Shown piece after piece: positions 1 through 7,989 of a DNA stretch of 64,000 nucleotides (positions are counted from its first letter, which is position 1; every line of letters starts with the position of its first letter). Under the pieces are notes generated by a model. That model was not told the DNA's origin and searched no databases. It saw only the letters and a program-made list of their open reading frames with translations. A program made the translations under genes and the position numbers. The stretch is from a virus, in IMG/VR virus record IMGVR_UViG_3300010883_000015, positions 16,696 to 80,695 of that record; one strand, 5' to 3'.

Positions 1-1
1 T

Positions 2-70
2 AAGTCTATGACTGATAGATTGCATAAAACCATCGATTGGTATTTAGAAAATAAAAAATGGCTAAAGTAG
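2..70 (+). CDS. C-terminal end of a dTDP-glucose 4,6-dehydratase-like protein (partial)
   Basis: Only the last 22 codons are inside the window, ending at TAG 68-70. The readable end contains HKTIDWYLENKKW. This matches the usual C-terminal helix of RmlB-type dTDP-glucose 4,6-dehydratases (KTVxWYLxNxxW), which make dTDP-4-keto-6-deoxyglucose for deoxysugar synthesis. The next gene starts inside it with a 13-base overlap, so the two are likely co-translated. The assignment rests on one short motif and is tentative. It fits the other sugar genes in this window. Confidence 0.45.
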   Translation, partial: KSMTDRLHKTIDWYLENKKWLK

Positions 71-606
71 GCTGCATTATATTTTCTGATAGAGTTTACG
101 GGATAGTTCGTAATCGTTACTCTTTAACAGAACTAATTCGTAAAGATCATCCCGATATTTTCTTTAGGAAACTTACCGCTAAGAATATTTCTGTTCTTAG
201 TAGGGTCTATACAAGCAAATTAGAGGATCTGAGGAAATTTGCTCAAGGCAATGATAAAACGATTGCATTTATAGCGGTTGGATTGTCTGAGTGTGCAGGT
301 GGTTATGATTATGGAATGATGAGTGTTCATGTAAATGGGATGATTTCAGAATTAGAAGAGATTGGATGTGAGGTTTGTTTAATCAATGGAAAAGTTAACA
401 ATAAATTAAATGGTAAGTTTTCAATATTCTATGAAAACCATCACTGTAACTTGTTAAAGATTTCCAAAGAAAGATTCTGTGATATAATAAGACCAGAATT
501 TAAATTATTATTCTTGGACAAAAAAGATTATTTAATATCAAGTCATACGGTTCTTTCTTATGTGAATAATATTTGTTCTTATATAGAGGCGAATAAACAT
601 GTATAA
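58..606 (+). CDS. Hypothetical protein, 182 aa
   Basis: I do not recognise this protein. It is a soluble mixed alpha/beta chain with no signal peptide or membrane segment. A small glycine-rich stretch (AVGLSECAGGYDYG, about residues 72-85) is its only visible landmark. It overlaps the dehydratase-like remnant upstream by 13 bases and the next small ORF by 8 bases, so it belongs to the same plus-strand transcript. Its position between a sugar gene and tail genes does not decide its role. Confidence 0.75.
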   Translation: MAKVGCIIFSDRVYGIVRNRYSLTELIRKDHPDIFFRKLTAKNISVLSRVYTSKLEDLRKFAQGNDKTIAFIAVGLSECAGGYDYGMMSVHVNGMISELEEIGCEVCLINGKVNNKLNGKFSIFYENHHCNLLKISKERFCDIIRPEFKLLFLDKKDYLISSHTVLSYVNNICSYIEANKHV

Positions 607-745
607 TGCCAATTTAATCCAACAACACGTGCTGTATTTTGATTGCAAAGCAAATCATCGCGCATTGTATTCAATGCCAATAAGAAATGCCGAAAAAGGC
701 TATTTTTGCTCGATTCTTGTGATAACAAAAAATACTGGTGTCTAA
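599..745 (+). CDS. Small hypothetical protein, 48 aa
   Basis: A 48-codon frame starts at ATG 599, with a GAGG motif about 9 bases upstream, and ends at TAA 743-745. The stop shares its last base with the next start (TAATG), a usual arrangement for translational coupling. The product has no recognisable domain. The alternative is that the region is the untranslated leader of the next gene. The good ribosome site and tight overlaps on both sides favour a real gene. Confidence 0.5.
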   Translation: MYNANLIQQHVLYFDCKANHRALYSMPIRNAEKGYFCSILVITKNTGV

Positions 746-1347
746 TGATTTTATCAATGTGCTTTACTACCGCAAAAGTTATCAGACAAAGCAATACAAG
801 TGTTTCTGAAACAACTGTTTCTTCAACAATAACTGTATCTAGCCAACCACAAGTAAGAACAGCAGTAACTCTTATTTTTGCTATTAGGGTTACTGGTAAT
901 GCCACAATAACAGGCACATTAAGTGGTGTATCTCAAATTGAGATAATATCTATATCTGCAAATAAAATTGGTCAAACGATTAAGCAATTTGATACCATTA
1001 CAAAAGTTGATTTATCTAGCGGGATTGTATCAACAGGAACAACTTTTAAAGTAAAATATGCAGGTACTTCAGGTACTTCTGTTCCTATATTAACAGATGT
1101 TATTGATAATTGGCCTATTCGGATATCACGAGGAAAGTCTTATATTAAGGTTGATATGGACGGATCAACTGAGATGGAAAAGTGTTCTGCAATTCTTCCT
1201 TATGATACTTTATGGACACCAAAGGAATTTGATATAATAACGATTAAAGAAACAAGCGAGAAATTTATAGTCGTTGGGGCACCAGAAATGGAGCAAGTAG
1301 GGATTAATCAACATTGGAATGTATATTTATCAAGGTATGAGAGATAA
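745..1347 (+). CDS. Putative virion structural protein (neck or tail junction), 200 aa
   Basis: The frame is open further upstream, but only from a TTG at 643 with no ribosome site. ATG 745, coupled to the preceding stop, is the better start. The N-terminal half is rich in Thr, Ser, Val and Ile with alternating hydrophobic residues, as in beta-sandwich virion proteins. The C-terminal part (FDIITIKETSEKFIVVG, then a short beta stretch) resembles head-tail adaptor folds. Its place just before tail completion genes fits a neck or tail role. The exact function is not established. Confidence 0.55.
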   Translation: MILSMCFTTAKVIRQSNTSVSETTVSSTITVSSQPQVRTAVTLIFAIRVTGNATITGTLSGVSQIEIISISANKIGQTIKQFDTITKVDLSSGIVSTGTTFKVKYAGTSGTSVPILTDVIDNWPIRISRGKSYIKVDMDGSTEMEKCSAILPYDTLWTPKEFDIITIKETSEKFIVVGAPEMEQVGINQHWNVYLSRYER

Positions 1348-1411
1348 ACAACATATTGAACTTGGTTCGTCTTAATATTTCTTTAATTGTATTATCTCAA
1401 TAGGATTATAC

Positions 1412-1825
1412 ATGAAAAGCACTAGCGAAATGAAAGCCATAATTACCAGAAAGTTTTTCTATTCTGATATAGAACTGTTAGAAGTATTCCAGTCTGCATT
1501 ATTAATTTTTGTAAATCCATTTAATCTATCTTCAGTTGAATGCGCAGACTGCGGTACTTATCTTTCTTATATGTCTATCCCCAGTTTTATTATAGGAATT
1601 ATAACCATTATAAGTGTAATTTTTGATTACCATATAAAATCACGAATTAGAGTTGCAAGGCTTCACTGGGTTTTGTGTGTTGTCATAACTTCATTAATGT
1701 TATGTAGCACTGATCATATAGGTACCGGATTATTGTCTTATTATATTGTTCAGTGTGTATTTTGTGCATTTATTATAATTAGATTAAATTCTGAATTTTT
1801 ACACAACAAAAGAACAAGAGGATAA
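1412..1825 (+). CDS. Integral membrane protein, 137 aa
   Basis: The protein has about four hydrophobic segments: residues near 27-37, 53-72, 85-98 and 104-119. Two cysteines sit in the first loop (CADCG). It lies 4 bases before a small membrane-anchored coiled-coil gene. Such a pair could form a holin or spanin-like lysis unit, or be structural, but no diagnostic motif supports either. There is no endolysin next to it. Confidence 0.65.
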   Translation: MKSTSEMKAIITRKFFYSDIELLEVFQSALLIFVNPFNLSSVECADCGTYLSYMSIPSFIIGIITIISVIFDYHIKSRIRVARLHWVLCVVITSLMLCSTDHIGTGLLSYYIVQCVFCAFIIIRLNSEFLHNKRTRG

Positions 1826-1829
1826 TAAA

Positions 1830-2162
1830 ATGAATGAAATGGTTATAACTGCTATCCTTTCGTTAATTGGCGCTTTTTTTAGTGCCAAAGGTTGGGAATA
1901 CTGGCGAGCTAGAGAGCAAAACAAAAAAGAATTGGACATGAAGGAAAGAGAGGATGTTCACTTGTATCGAGATGATTTGCGCATAGAGGTAGGAAGACTA
2001 AGAACTGAACTTCAGGGAGTTTATATTAAACGAGAGGAGGAACTGCTTAAACTTACCAAGTCAATTGCTGATCTTCGTGCCGAACTAGCGAGTTTTAAAA
2101 CACGCGTAGAATTTCTAGAAAAAGAAAATCAAGAATTGCGAGATGCTCTTAATAAAAAGTAA
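1830..2162 (+). CDS. Membrane-anchored coiled-coil protein, 110 aa
   Basis: A single N-terminal hydrophobic helix (VITAILSLIGAFFSAKGW, residues 5-22) is followed by about 80 residues of charged heptad-like sequence ending LEKENQELRDALNKK. This predicts an inner-membrane anchor with a long coiled coil. The architecture resembles phage i-spanins (Rz) and small scaffold proteins, but no partner lipoprotein (Rz1) is visible. It probably works with the multi-pass membrane protein just upstream. Confidence 0.7.
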   Translation: MNEMVITAILSLIGAFFSAKGWEYWRAREQNKKELDMKEREDVHLYRDDLRIEVGRLRTELQGVYIKREEELLKLTKSIADLRAELASFKTRVEFLEKENQELRDALNKK

Positions 2163-2236
2163 AAAAATTATATTGTTAATAATTAATTAAGACAATATGC
2201 TTTATGTAGGTTCGAGAAACCATTACAGGAGTTAAT

Positions 2237-5098
2237 ATGTATAGTCACGCAATAGTTATTCCCACATGTGGAAATTATGAAACATTAACAGCAGGATTGC
2301 CCCGCTTTTTTGAGCACGCGAGCAAAGAAGTAATTATAATTTTAAGCATTAATCCAGTTATAAAAGTAGAAGCAGAAAGAGCATTAAAGATGATTACTGC
2401 TTTTTATGATGGGATTGATGGAGATAAGCCAGCATTTGACCATATATGGTCTGATAAAGCTATCGGTTTTGGTAATGCTGTAAATAAAGGAATTGACTAT
2501 CTAAGGGAAAAGTATGGCATTACTGAATTTATAACCATAGCAAATGATGATTTATTGGTTACGGAAGATTGGCTTACTAATCTTGAATTAGCTTTTAGTG
2601 CCAAAGAAATTGTGACAGTATCAACGCTTACTAATTCACAAAATAACCCTAAAAGAGATATTTCTTTTTTGAATGGTAAAATTGGAATGACAGGACCTAC
2701 CAGTAATGGTGTTTTTAATGATCAACGGGCTTATAATGCTGATTTACTTAATAAGGAAGGATTAGATCGTTATGCGAAATCAGTCTCAATAACAAATTCA
2801 GGTCATTACATTCCGACCTCTTTTCTTAGTGGTTTCTGCATTACATTCACTAAGGAATGCTTAGAAGATCTTTGTGATGAATCATTTAATTATAATGGAA
2901 TTTTTGATACGAGATTTAAAGTTGGTGGTTTTGAAGATGACGACCTAGCACATAGGGCATTAATAAAGGGGTGGAGACAGGTTATATCTGTTGCTGTTTT
3001 TGTTGGTCATGCAGTATCCAGTACCCTGAACCTTTACTTTGAAGGACAGAGGGGTGGTGTTGCCAATTGGGTTGATTATCTTTTAAAGTGGGAAGATTAC
3101 ACCCAGAAGGAACCTAAAATTATTGGAGCATATAGGGTTTCATTAAAGTGCGTTAATGATTTAAATCAATTACGCGCATCCTTAGTAAGAGCGGGAGATG
3201 TTCTGGATGGGGTTGGATTTGTTTTAACAAATAACCCAAAAGAAATAGTCGGTTCTTTTGATAATATGTTTATAAGTCATCTACCACCAGACGATCAGGC
3301 TTTTTTGGAAAAATGTAAATTACTTCCAGACGATATTAAAGAATGTTCTAATGAATTAAATGAATTGCTTAATGAATGGTTAACCAATTTATTAAGTAAT
3401 ACTGAAAGAGATATGGATGTAGCTTGTAAGGTTTGGACAGAAGTATTTAATGAGAGAGATGAAAGAAATCTAACTCATGAACTTTCAGAAAGTTTAAACT
3501 CAGATTGGATAATTTCTATTGATGCTGATGAAATATTTGAAGATCGGCTTACTAGAAAACATCTGGTTCGTATTGTTACGAATCCAAATCCTTCTAGATT
3601 TTGTTATAATGTAGGATTCTTAAATCATTGGGAATCAATGAAACTTCTTCGCCAAGATAGCAATTACGGTCAGCAAACAGGAGCTAGATTATGGAGATCT
3701 TTTCCTTCTAATCCAAGGATTGTTGGGGGTAATGAAGTCGGGTTCCATTGTGGAAACTCACCAGAACAAGGGAATTACTGTAGAAGAATTAGCGGGATAA
3801 GGATGAGGCATTTATCACACGTCCGACAGATAGACCGACATAATAAATATGAATTTTACAGCAAAACAGATACCGATAAACAGGTAGCTATGATAGGTGC
3901 CCAAACTTATCAGCACATTGTAAAGTCAGATAATGTTGTTGTTAGTTTGTATAATCCAAATAATGGAATTGCATTTTTCATGCTTTGTTATGAGCAAGAA
4001 GATTGGATTAATATCACAAGATGGTTGGATCAAGTCTATTCCGTTGCTGATAAATTAGTTCTAACATGGACGGGTGAGTGGGATCTTAAAGATAGGGCAT
4101 GGATTGAAAACATGGGATCGATAAAAGATTTGTCTGAAAAAGATTTCAATGAATTGTATAAGACTGGCCCTCGGTGGCACCTTGCTCAGGTTTCCAGACT
4201 TTTTAAAGTTGAATGGGTTTATAGTAAATTTGATTATGAAAAAGGTTTAGCGGAGTGTAGGAATTCTGCAATAAATCATATTCATGATACCAATGATGGA
4301 ACATTGGGGTGGTGTTGGTTTATGGATCCAGATGAAACCGCACAAGATATAGGAGTTATGTCTGGTTCAGCCCTAACGATAGCTCAAACCAGCGATAATA
4401 TTGGTTATATGTTTAAATTTCTTAATCCAACAGGGGATTCTGAGCGACCTGCAAATAGTGAAAGTATACGGTTGTTTAAATTAGACCCCAATCGTAGCTT
4501 GCAAATGGAAGGAAGAGTTCACGAAAGTTTTGAGGCATCTCTTAAGAAAATCAGAACAGAGAATTATATACCTAATATAGATTATTTCCCCGGTATTTTT
4601 ATTAATAGTGGCTTGTCACAAAGTCCTGAGCGAATGGCTGAAAAACTATTGAAGTATCGAGATCTTCTGGTTGTTCAATTAAAAGATGACATGTATGATA
4701 CGGGTGCTTGGGTTTCTCTTGGGTTACAATATTTGAATGATGACGATATTGATAATGCTGAACATTGTTATGATAACGCCCTTAAATGTGCAGGTGGTGC
4801 TTACTTACCATTTAAAGAATATGGAATTCATTGCTTAAGAAAGGCTGTTGTCCTTCTTCAGGAAAGCCATAGAAGAAGTAATTCTTCTGTTGATTTTCAT
4901 AAATTAAGTGAAGAAATGATCTCTACCTTGATAGGTTGGGATTTGTCCATGCCGATTGTAAATACAGGTGGTATATCTATAAGTGATACAACAATAATGC
5001 CTGAATTTATTGACCCCTCCAAAGCAGTAGAGAATCAAAGCAACCCTTCCGAAGAGGCTATTAATGAAATTATCCCTGAAGGTGTTAAAGGGTCCTAA
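2237..5098 (+). CDS. Multidomain glycosyltransferase (three GT-A modules plus TPR), 953 aa
   Basis: Three glycosyltransferase-2-like stretches can be read in order. Module 1 is about residues 1-290, opening with a strand ending IPTCGN and carrying the acidic NDDL at 103-106. Module 2 is about 400-560, with IDADEIFEDR near 428. Module 3 is about 585-785, with FMDPDETAQD near 695 and GRVHESF near 755. A TPR-like stretch follows at about 820-870. DxD-type acidic motifs in GT-A folds bind metal and a nucleotide sugar. It lies inside the tail gene run, has a good ribosome site (ACAGGAG), and its end overlaps the next tail gene by 35 bases. The likely role is glycosylation of virion proteins or host glycans. 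Sugar and acceptor are unknown. Confidence 0.8.
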   Translation: MYSHAIVIPTCGNYETLTAGLPRFFEHASKEVIIILSINPVIKVEAERALKMITAFYDGIDGDKPAFDHIWSDKAIGFGNAVNKGIDYLREKYGITEFITIANDDLLVTEDWLTNLELAFSAKEIVTVSTLTNSQNNPKRDISFLNGKIGMTGPTSNGVFNDQRAYNADLLNKEGLDRYAKSVSITNSGHYIPTSFLSGFCITFTKECLEDLCDESFNYNGIFDTRFKVGGFEDDDLAHRALIKGWRQVISVAVFVGHAVSSTLNLYFEGQRGGVANWVDYLLKWEDYTQKEPKIIGAYRVSLKCVNDLNQLRASLVRAGDVLDGVGFVLTNNPKEIVGSFDNMFISHLPPDDQAFLEKCKLLPDDIKECSNELNELLNEWLTNLLSNTERDMDVACKVWTEVFNERDERNLTHELSESLNSDWIISIDADEIFEDRLTRKHLVRIVTNPNPSRFCYNVGFLNHWESMKLLRQDSNYGQQTGARLWRSFPSNPRIVGGNEVGFHCGNSPEQGNYCRRISGIRMRHLSHVRQIDRHNKYEFYSKTDTDKQVAMIGAQTYQHIVKSDNVVVSLYNPNNGIAFFMLCYEQEDWINITRWLDQVYSVADKLVLTWTGEWDLKDRAWIENMGSIKDLSEKDFNELYKTGPRWHLAQVSRLFKVEWVYSKFDYEKGLAECRNSAINHIHDTNDGTLGWCWFMDPDETAQDIGVMSGSALTIAQTSDNIGYMFKFLNPTGDSERPANSESIRLFKLDPNRSLQMEGRVHESFEASLKKIRTENYIPNIDYFPGIFINSGLSQSPERMAEKLLKYRDLLVVQLKDDMYDTGAWVSLGLQYLNDDDIDNAEHCYDNALKCAGGAYLPFKEYGIHCLRKAVVLLQESHRRSNSSVDFHKLSEEMISTLIGWDLSMPIVNTGGISISDTTIMPEFIDPSKAVENQSNPSEEAINEIIPEGVKGS

Positions 5099-5543
5099 CT
5101 TTACAAACATTAGTAAATCTTTAAAAAAAAGGATGAAGAGAACCAAGAAAGATATTGGTGAAGATATTGCAGATTATATTTTCAGATCAATAATTAAAAA
5201 TGTTAGTAGAAAAGATTTTACATTAGAACAATTAAAGCAAATGGGGTATCCTTACTCTAAGAGAGGAACGGGTACTTTACCTAGTAGCATAGCTCCATAT
5301 ATGGTTCATTCTAGAAGTGGGGAGTTTAGAAAAACATTTACAATGAACAGGCAAGGGACAAACCAGTATCAAGATCAATTTAATATTAAATTTGTACCAA
5401 AACAAAAGTATCATAAAGATATATTTAAAGGTACAGAAAAAATGGTTAGCAGAGATCCAATTGGTGGGACTTTATCAGAGCATCAAGTACAGAAAAAGAT
5501 TAAACAAGCAATAAGAAATAAAATGAAAATGAACTTTGGTTAA
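5064..5543 (+). CDS. HK97 gp10-like tail completion protein, 159 aa
   Basis: A basic protein with an N-terminal helix rich in Lys and Arg, a central segment (RSGEFRKTF) and a Lys-rich C-terminal helix. This profile and size match the gp10-like head-tail joining or tail completion family. Its position immediately before the tail terminator is the standard order in siphoviruses. It starts inside the glycosyltransferase gene, with a 35-base overlap. Confidence 0.65.
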   Translation: MKLSLKVLKGPNFTNISKSLKKRMKRTKKDIGEDIADYIFRSIIKNVSRKDFTLEQLKQMGYPYSKRGTGTLPSSIAPYMVHSRSGEFRKTFTMNRQGTNQYQDQFNIKFVPKQKYHKDIFKGTEKMVSRDPIGGTLSEHQVQKKIKQAIRNKMKMNFG

Positions 5544-5545
5544 AA

Positions 5546-5956
5546 ATGCCTAATACTCAAAACATATTAACTTTAATAAGAAATAAATTACTAGGCGTGG
5601 CCTCTGTTACGGATGAGGTCGAAGATCGCGTACACACTTCACATTTTTATGATCTAGACAATGCCAGCATTGTTTATCCTATGATTATCTTAAATCCAGT
5701 AGGTGGATTTTCTTCTTATAGTAAATCATGGGCAAAAACAGAATTGCATATATATGTATATAGTCAATATAATTTAGATCAATGTTTAAGAATATATCAA
5801 CTTGTATATAATTCGTTACAGGCAGAAGGGTTAAGTAACACCAATATAAGCGATAAGGGTTATCTAAGAGAGACTGCTAGGCCGACAAATGGATACAATG
5901 ACCAAACAAGATCTTATTATTTAAGAGCTACTTATCAAATATATACAGCAGGCTAA
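5546..5956 (+). CDS. Tail terminator protein, 136 aa
   Basis: The N-terminal helix, the strand ending YPMIILNPVGG and the later strand ending HIYVYSQYN match small tail terminator proteins. These form a ring that caps the tail tube and joins it to the head. Length and position, between the gp10-like gene and the tail tube gene, agree with the family. It starts 2 bases after the previous stop. Confidence 0.65.
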   Translation: MPNTQNILTLIRNKLLGVASVTDEVEDRVHTSHFYDLDNASIVYPMIILNPVGGFSSYSKSWAKTELHIYVYSQYNLDQCLRIYQLVYNSLQAEGLSNTNISDKGYLRETARPTNGYNDQTRSYYLRATYQIYTAG

Positions 5957-5959
5957 ACC

Positions 5960-6307
5960 ATGACGAATAAAGGTTACGAACCAAAAAATAAAAATTCTCA
6001 ACAAGATCTTGATAAGAAGATCCAAAAAATAGAAAGGCATATAAAGGCTTTAGAGGATGAGGTTAATCAACTTTCTTCCGTAAAAGAAACCTTTGAAACA
6101 ACCCTGATTAAGCCTATCGATAAATTGTGGAATTGTGTTAAGTGCGGTAGTAGGCTTGGAATATACGATATAAAGACTGATGAATTGCGTGTTAGGTATC
6201 GAGATTTTTATGCTTGGTGGAAAGCGGGTATTGGTGGATATTTAAAAATAGTGTGTAGATCTTGCTCTCATTTAAATGAGATAAAATATGAAGAAGGTAA
6301 AAGTTGA
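5960..6307 (+). CDS. Coiled-coil zinc-ribbon protein, Com-like, 115 aa
   Basis: Residues 15-48 are a charged coiled coil (KIQKIERHIKALEDEVNQL). The C-terminal half has CVKCG and, about 35 residues later, CRSC followed by SHLNEI. This layout resembles the small zinc-ribbon protein Com of Mu-like phages, which regulates translation, but the coiled coil is extra. It lies between the tail terminator and the tail tube gene. The function is inferred from motif shape only. Confidence 0.6.
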   Translation: MTNKGYEPKNKNSQQDLDKKIQKIERHIKALEDEVNQLSSVKETFETTLIKPIDKLWNCVKCGSRLGIYDIKTDELRVRYRDFYAWWKAGIGGYLKIVCRSCSHLNEIKYEEGKS

Positions 6308-6411
6308 ACTATCTTAAAATAAAGTGATTCATGATATGTTAAACTAGAGTAGACAAAAAAATAATTTACTTATAATTAAATTGATCTATATCGCATTAAT
6401 AGGAGAATGAA

Positions 6412-7029
6412 ATGCCTTTAAATATACCTACGGGTAGCAATAATAATATTAGTTTTGGACCCGCCCGAATCCTTATGGACCCTTGGAGTTCTGCTGTTGG
6501 CTCAACACCGACAACTGACGTTGGTTTTATTGGAGAGGATGGTCTGACCATAGAACTTTCTTCTGAAAAGAAAGATATTACACAGGGAAATCCTCAGCTT
6601 ATCCAATACAGTTTCGTTACTGCACAGTCTGCAACAATTAATTTTACATCTATTGAGTGGAATTTTGAAAACTTTAGACTTGCTCTTGGTGCTGGTGCAA
6701 CATCTATTGGTAATGTTGCCAAGCCTCCTTCTGGTGGAGCAGCAACCACTGTTGCTACATTTAACTTTGGTGGAAATCCTTTGAACACTTATGTTGCTCT
6801 TCAAGTTCAGCATAGAATGGCTCAAAGTGCAGGAACACTATATGCTTATATTTGGAAAGCCCAATCAGAATCAGGTTTCTCTCTTCCGTTTGGAACAGAT
6901 GAGCACACTTTTGAATTCAGTTTCAAGGCACTTGCTGCTACGAAAAACTGGAACGGTGTAACTTTACCTTTTGATCAGTGTTTGATGAAACTAGAAAGAG
7001 AATATAGTAGGACTCAAATTCTTACTTAG
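6412..7029 (+). CDS. Major tail tube protein, 205 aa
   Basis: The start has a strong ribosome site (AATAGGAGAATGAA) and follows a 104-base spacer that may hold its own promoter, as expected for an abundant product. The sequence is rich in Gly, Ala, Thr and Phe, with the repeated beta pattern of tail tube proteins. Segments such as DGLTIELSSEKKDIT and FEFSFKALAAT are characteristic of this class. It polymerises to form the tube through which DNA passes. Position before the chaperone pair and tape measure gene supports the call. Confidence 0.8.
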   Translation: MPLNIPTGSNNNISFGPARILMDPWSSAVGSTPTTDVGFIGEDGLTIELSSEKKDITQGNPQLIQYSFVTAQSATINFTSIEWNFENFRLALGAGATSIGNVAKPPSGGAATTVATFNFGGNPLNTYVALQVQHRMAQSAGTLYAYIWKAQSESGFSLPFGTDEHTFEFSFKALAATKNWNGVTLPFDQCLMKLEREYSRTQILT

Positions 7030-7080
7030 AAGTTTAAATAATTTACCTTGACATTAAATGAGCGAGACTCAGGAGAAAAT

Positions 7081-7611
7081 ATGTCTGATGTACTAGAAAA
7101 AGAAAAAGCAGTTGAAGCGGTTGAAGAAACTATTGATATTGCCGAAGCCTCTCAGAACATAACAGATGCAGTAACAAGTTTACTTGAAACACTAGTTCCA
7201 CCAAAGGACATTCAAATCGTGGATGTTTTTGGAAACGAGTATGAATTGCCAACTTCTGTATCTGCTAGAAAACAAATTAAGATACTTCGAGAGTTTGAAA
7301 AACTTAAGGATATACCCGCTGAAAAGTTCTCAATAAAAGATGGAACTCCAGCGGGTATTGTTTCTATGATTGTTGATATAGCAATGAATGAAATAGTATT
7401 TGATGTTATTTGTAAATGTTTTTACACAGCGCACACGCTCACAGTTTTAAAAGCTAAAACTGTTGCAGATGAAGAGGGCGTGGAAGTAGAAAAAGACCAT
7501 TTAGGGGTAGGAGACTTGTTTCCTATTGAAGAGATAGTTTCAGGTATTGTCCCTTTATTTATACGGTTGGCTCGAAGGACAGGAAGCGCACTAGCGGTTC
7601 TGTCGAAATAA
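7081..7611 (+). CDS. Tail assembly chaperone (G-type), 176 aa
   Basis: The frame is open from a TTG further upstream, but ATG 7081 has a clear AGGAG site and gives an acidic N-terminus (MSDVLEKEKAVEAVEE). The gene lies between the tail tube and tape measure genes, the usual place of the G/GT chaperone pair that coats the tape measure protein during tail assembly. A second frame overlaps its end in the -1 register, so this product is probably made both alone and as a frameshift fusion. Confidence 0.7.
   Translation: MSDVLEKEKAVEAVEETIDIAEASQNITDAVTSLLETLVPPKDIQIVDVFGNEYELPTSVSARKQIKILREFEKLKDIPAEKFSIKDGTPAGIVSMIVDIAMNEIVFDVICKCFYTAHTLTVLKAKTVADEEGVEVEKDHLGVGDLFPIEEIVSGIVPLFIRLARRTGSALAVLSK
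7551..7557 (+). other. Candidate -1 ribosomal frameshift site
   Basis: The heptamer CCCTTTA is read as C CCT TTA in the frame of the upstream chaperone gene, the X XXY YYZ layout needed for -1 slippage. The -1 frame is open from after a TGA at 7527-7529 through to 7973, so a shift here yields a fusion of about 297 residues. No stimulatory pseudoknot was worked out. Confidence 0.45.
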
Positions 7612-7664
7612 GTAAAAATACTTCGCAGTCAGCCGACGAGGTCATAGATTCCATTGAAAATTTA

Positions 7665-7973
7665 ATGGGTATCTTATTGTCTTCTGGGCTTTCTTTAGAT
7701 AAAATTTTAGAAATGTCATGGGATCAAATTCACTTCACAGCAATGTGTATCCAAAAACATAAAGTAAGTATGATTGAAATGGTAATGACTCCCATTGCCG
7801 AAGGATTAGGAGGTAAAAGCTCTAAGAAATCTAAAAAGATGACGAAGAAGATGCAAGACCAAGTAAATAATATGACTCCAGAACAAAAAGTAGAAAGAGA
7901 TTTACATAGACAACACAGGTTACATCAACAACTTCATCTTGCAGGTATTAGAGTGCACGATAAACCCAGATAA
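7665..7973 (+). CDS. Tail assembly chaperone, frameshift extension (T-type)
   Basis: The first ATG of this frame is at 7665 and lacks a ribosome site, but the frame is open back to 7530 and overlaps the previous gene in the -1 register. It is therefore probably translated as a -1 frameshift extension, like lambda T, giving about 138 extra residues. The product is Lys-rich and Met-rich with a basic C-terminus (RQHRLHQQLHLAG), as is usual for T-type domains that bind the tape measure protein. Confidence 0.6.
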   Translation: MGILLSSGLSLDKILEMSWDQIHFTAMCIQKHKVSMIEMVMTPIAEGLGGKSSKKSKKMTKKMQDQVNNMTPEQKVERDLHRQHRLHQQLHLAGIRVHDKPR

Positions 7974-7989
7974 AATTTGAGAGACTAAA

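Noticed and set aside
643-745. N-terminal extension of the gene at 745 from a TTG at 643
   Set aside because: The TTG has no ribosome site, while ATG 745 overlaps a preceding stop. The upstream part of the frame is poor in coding pattern.
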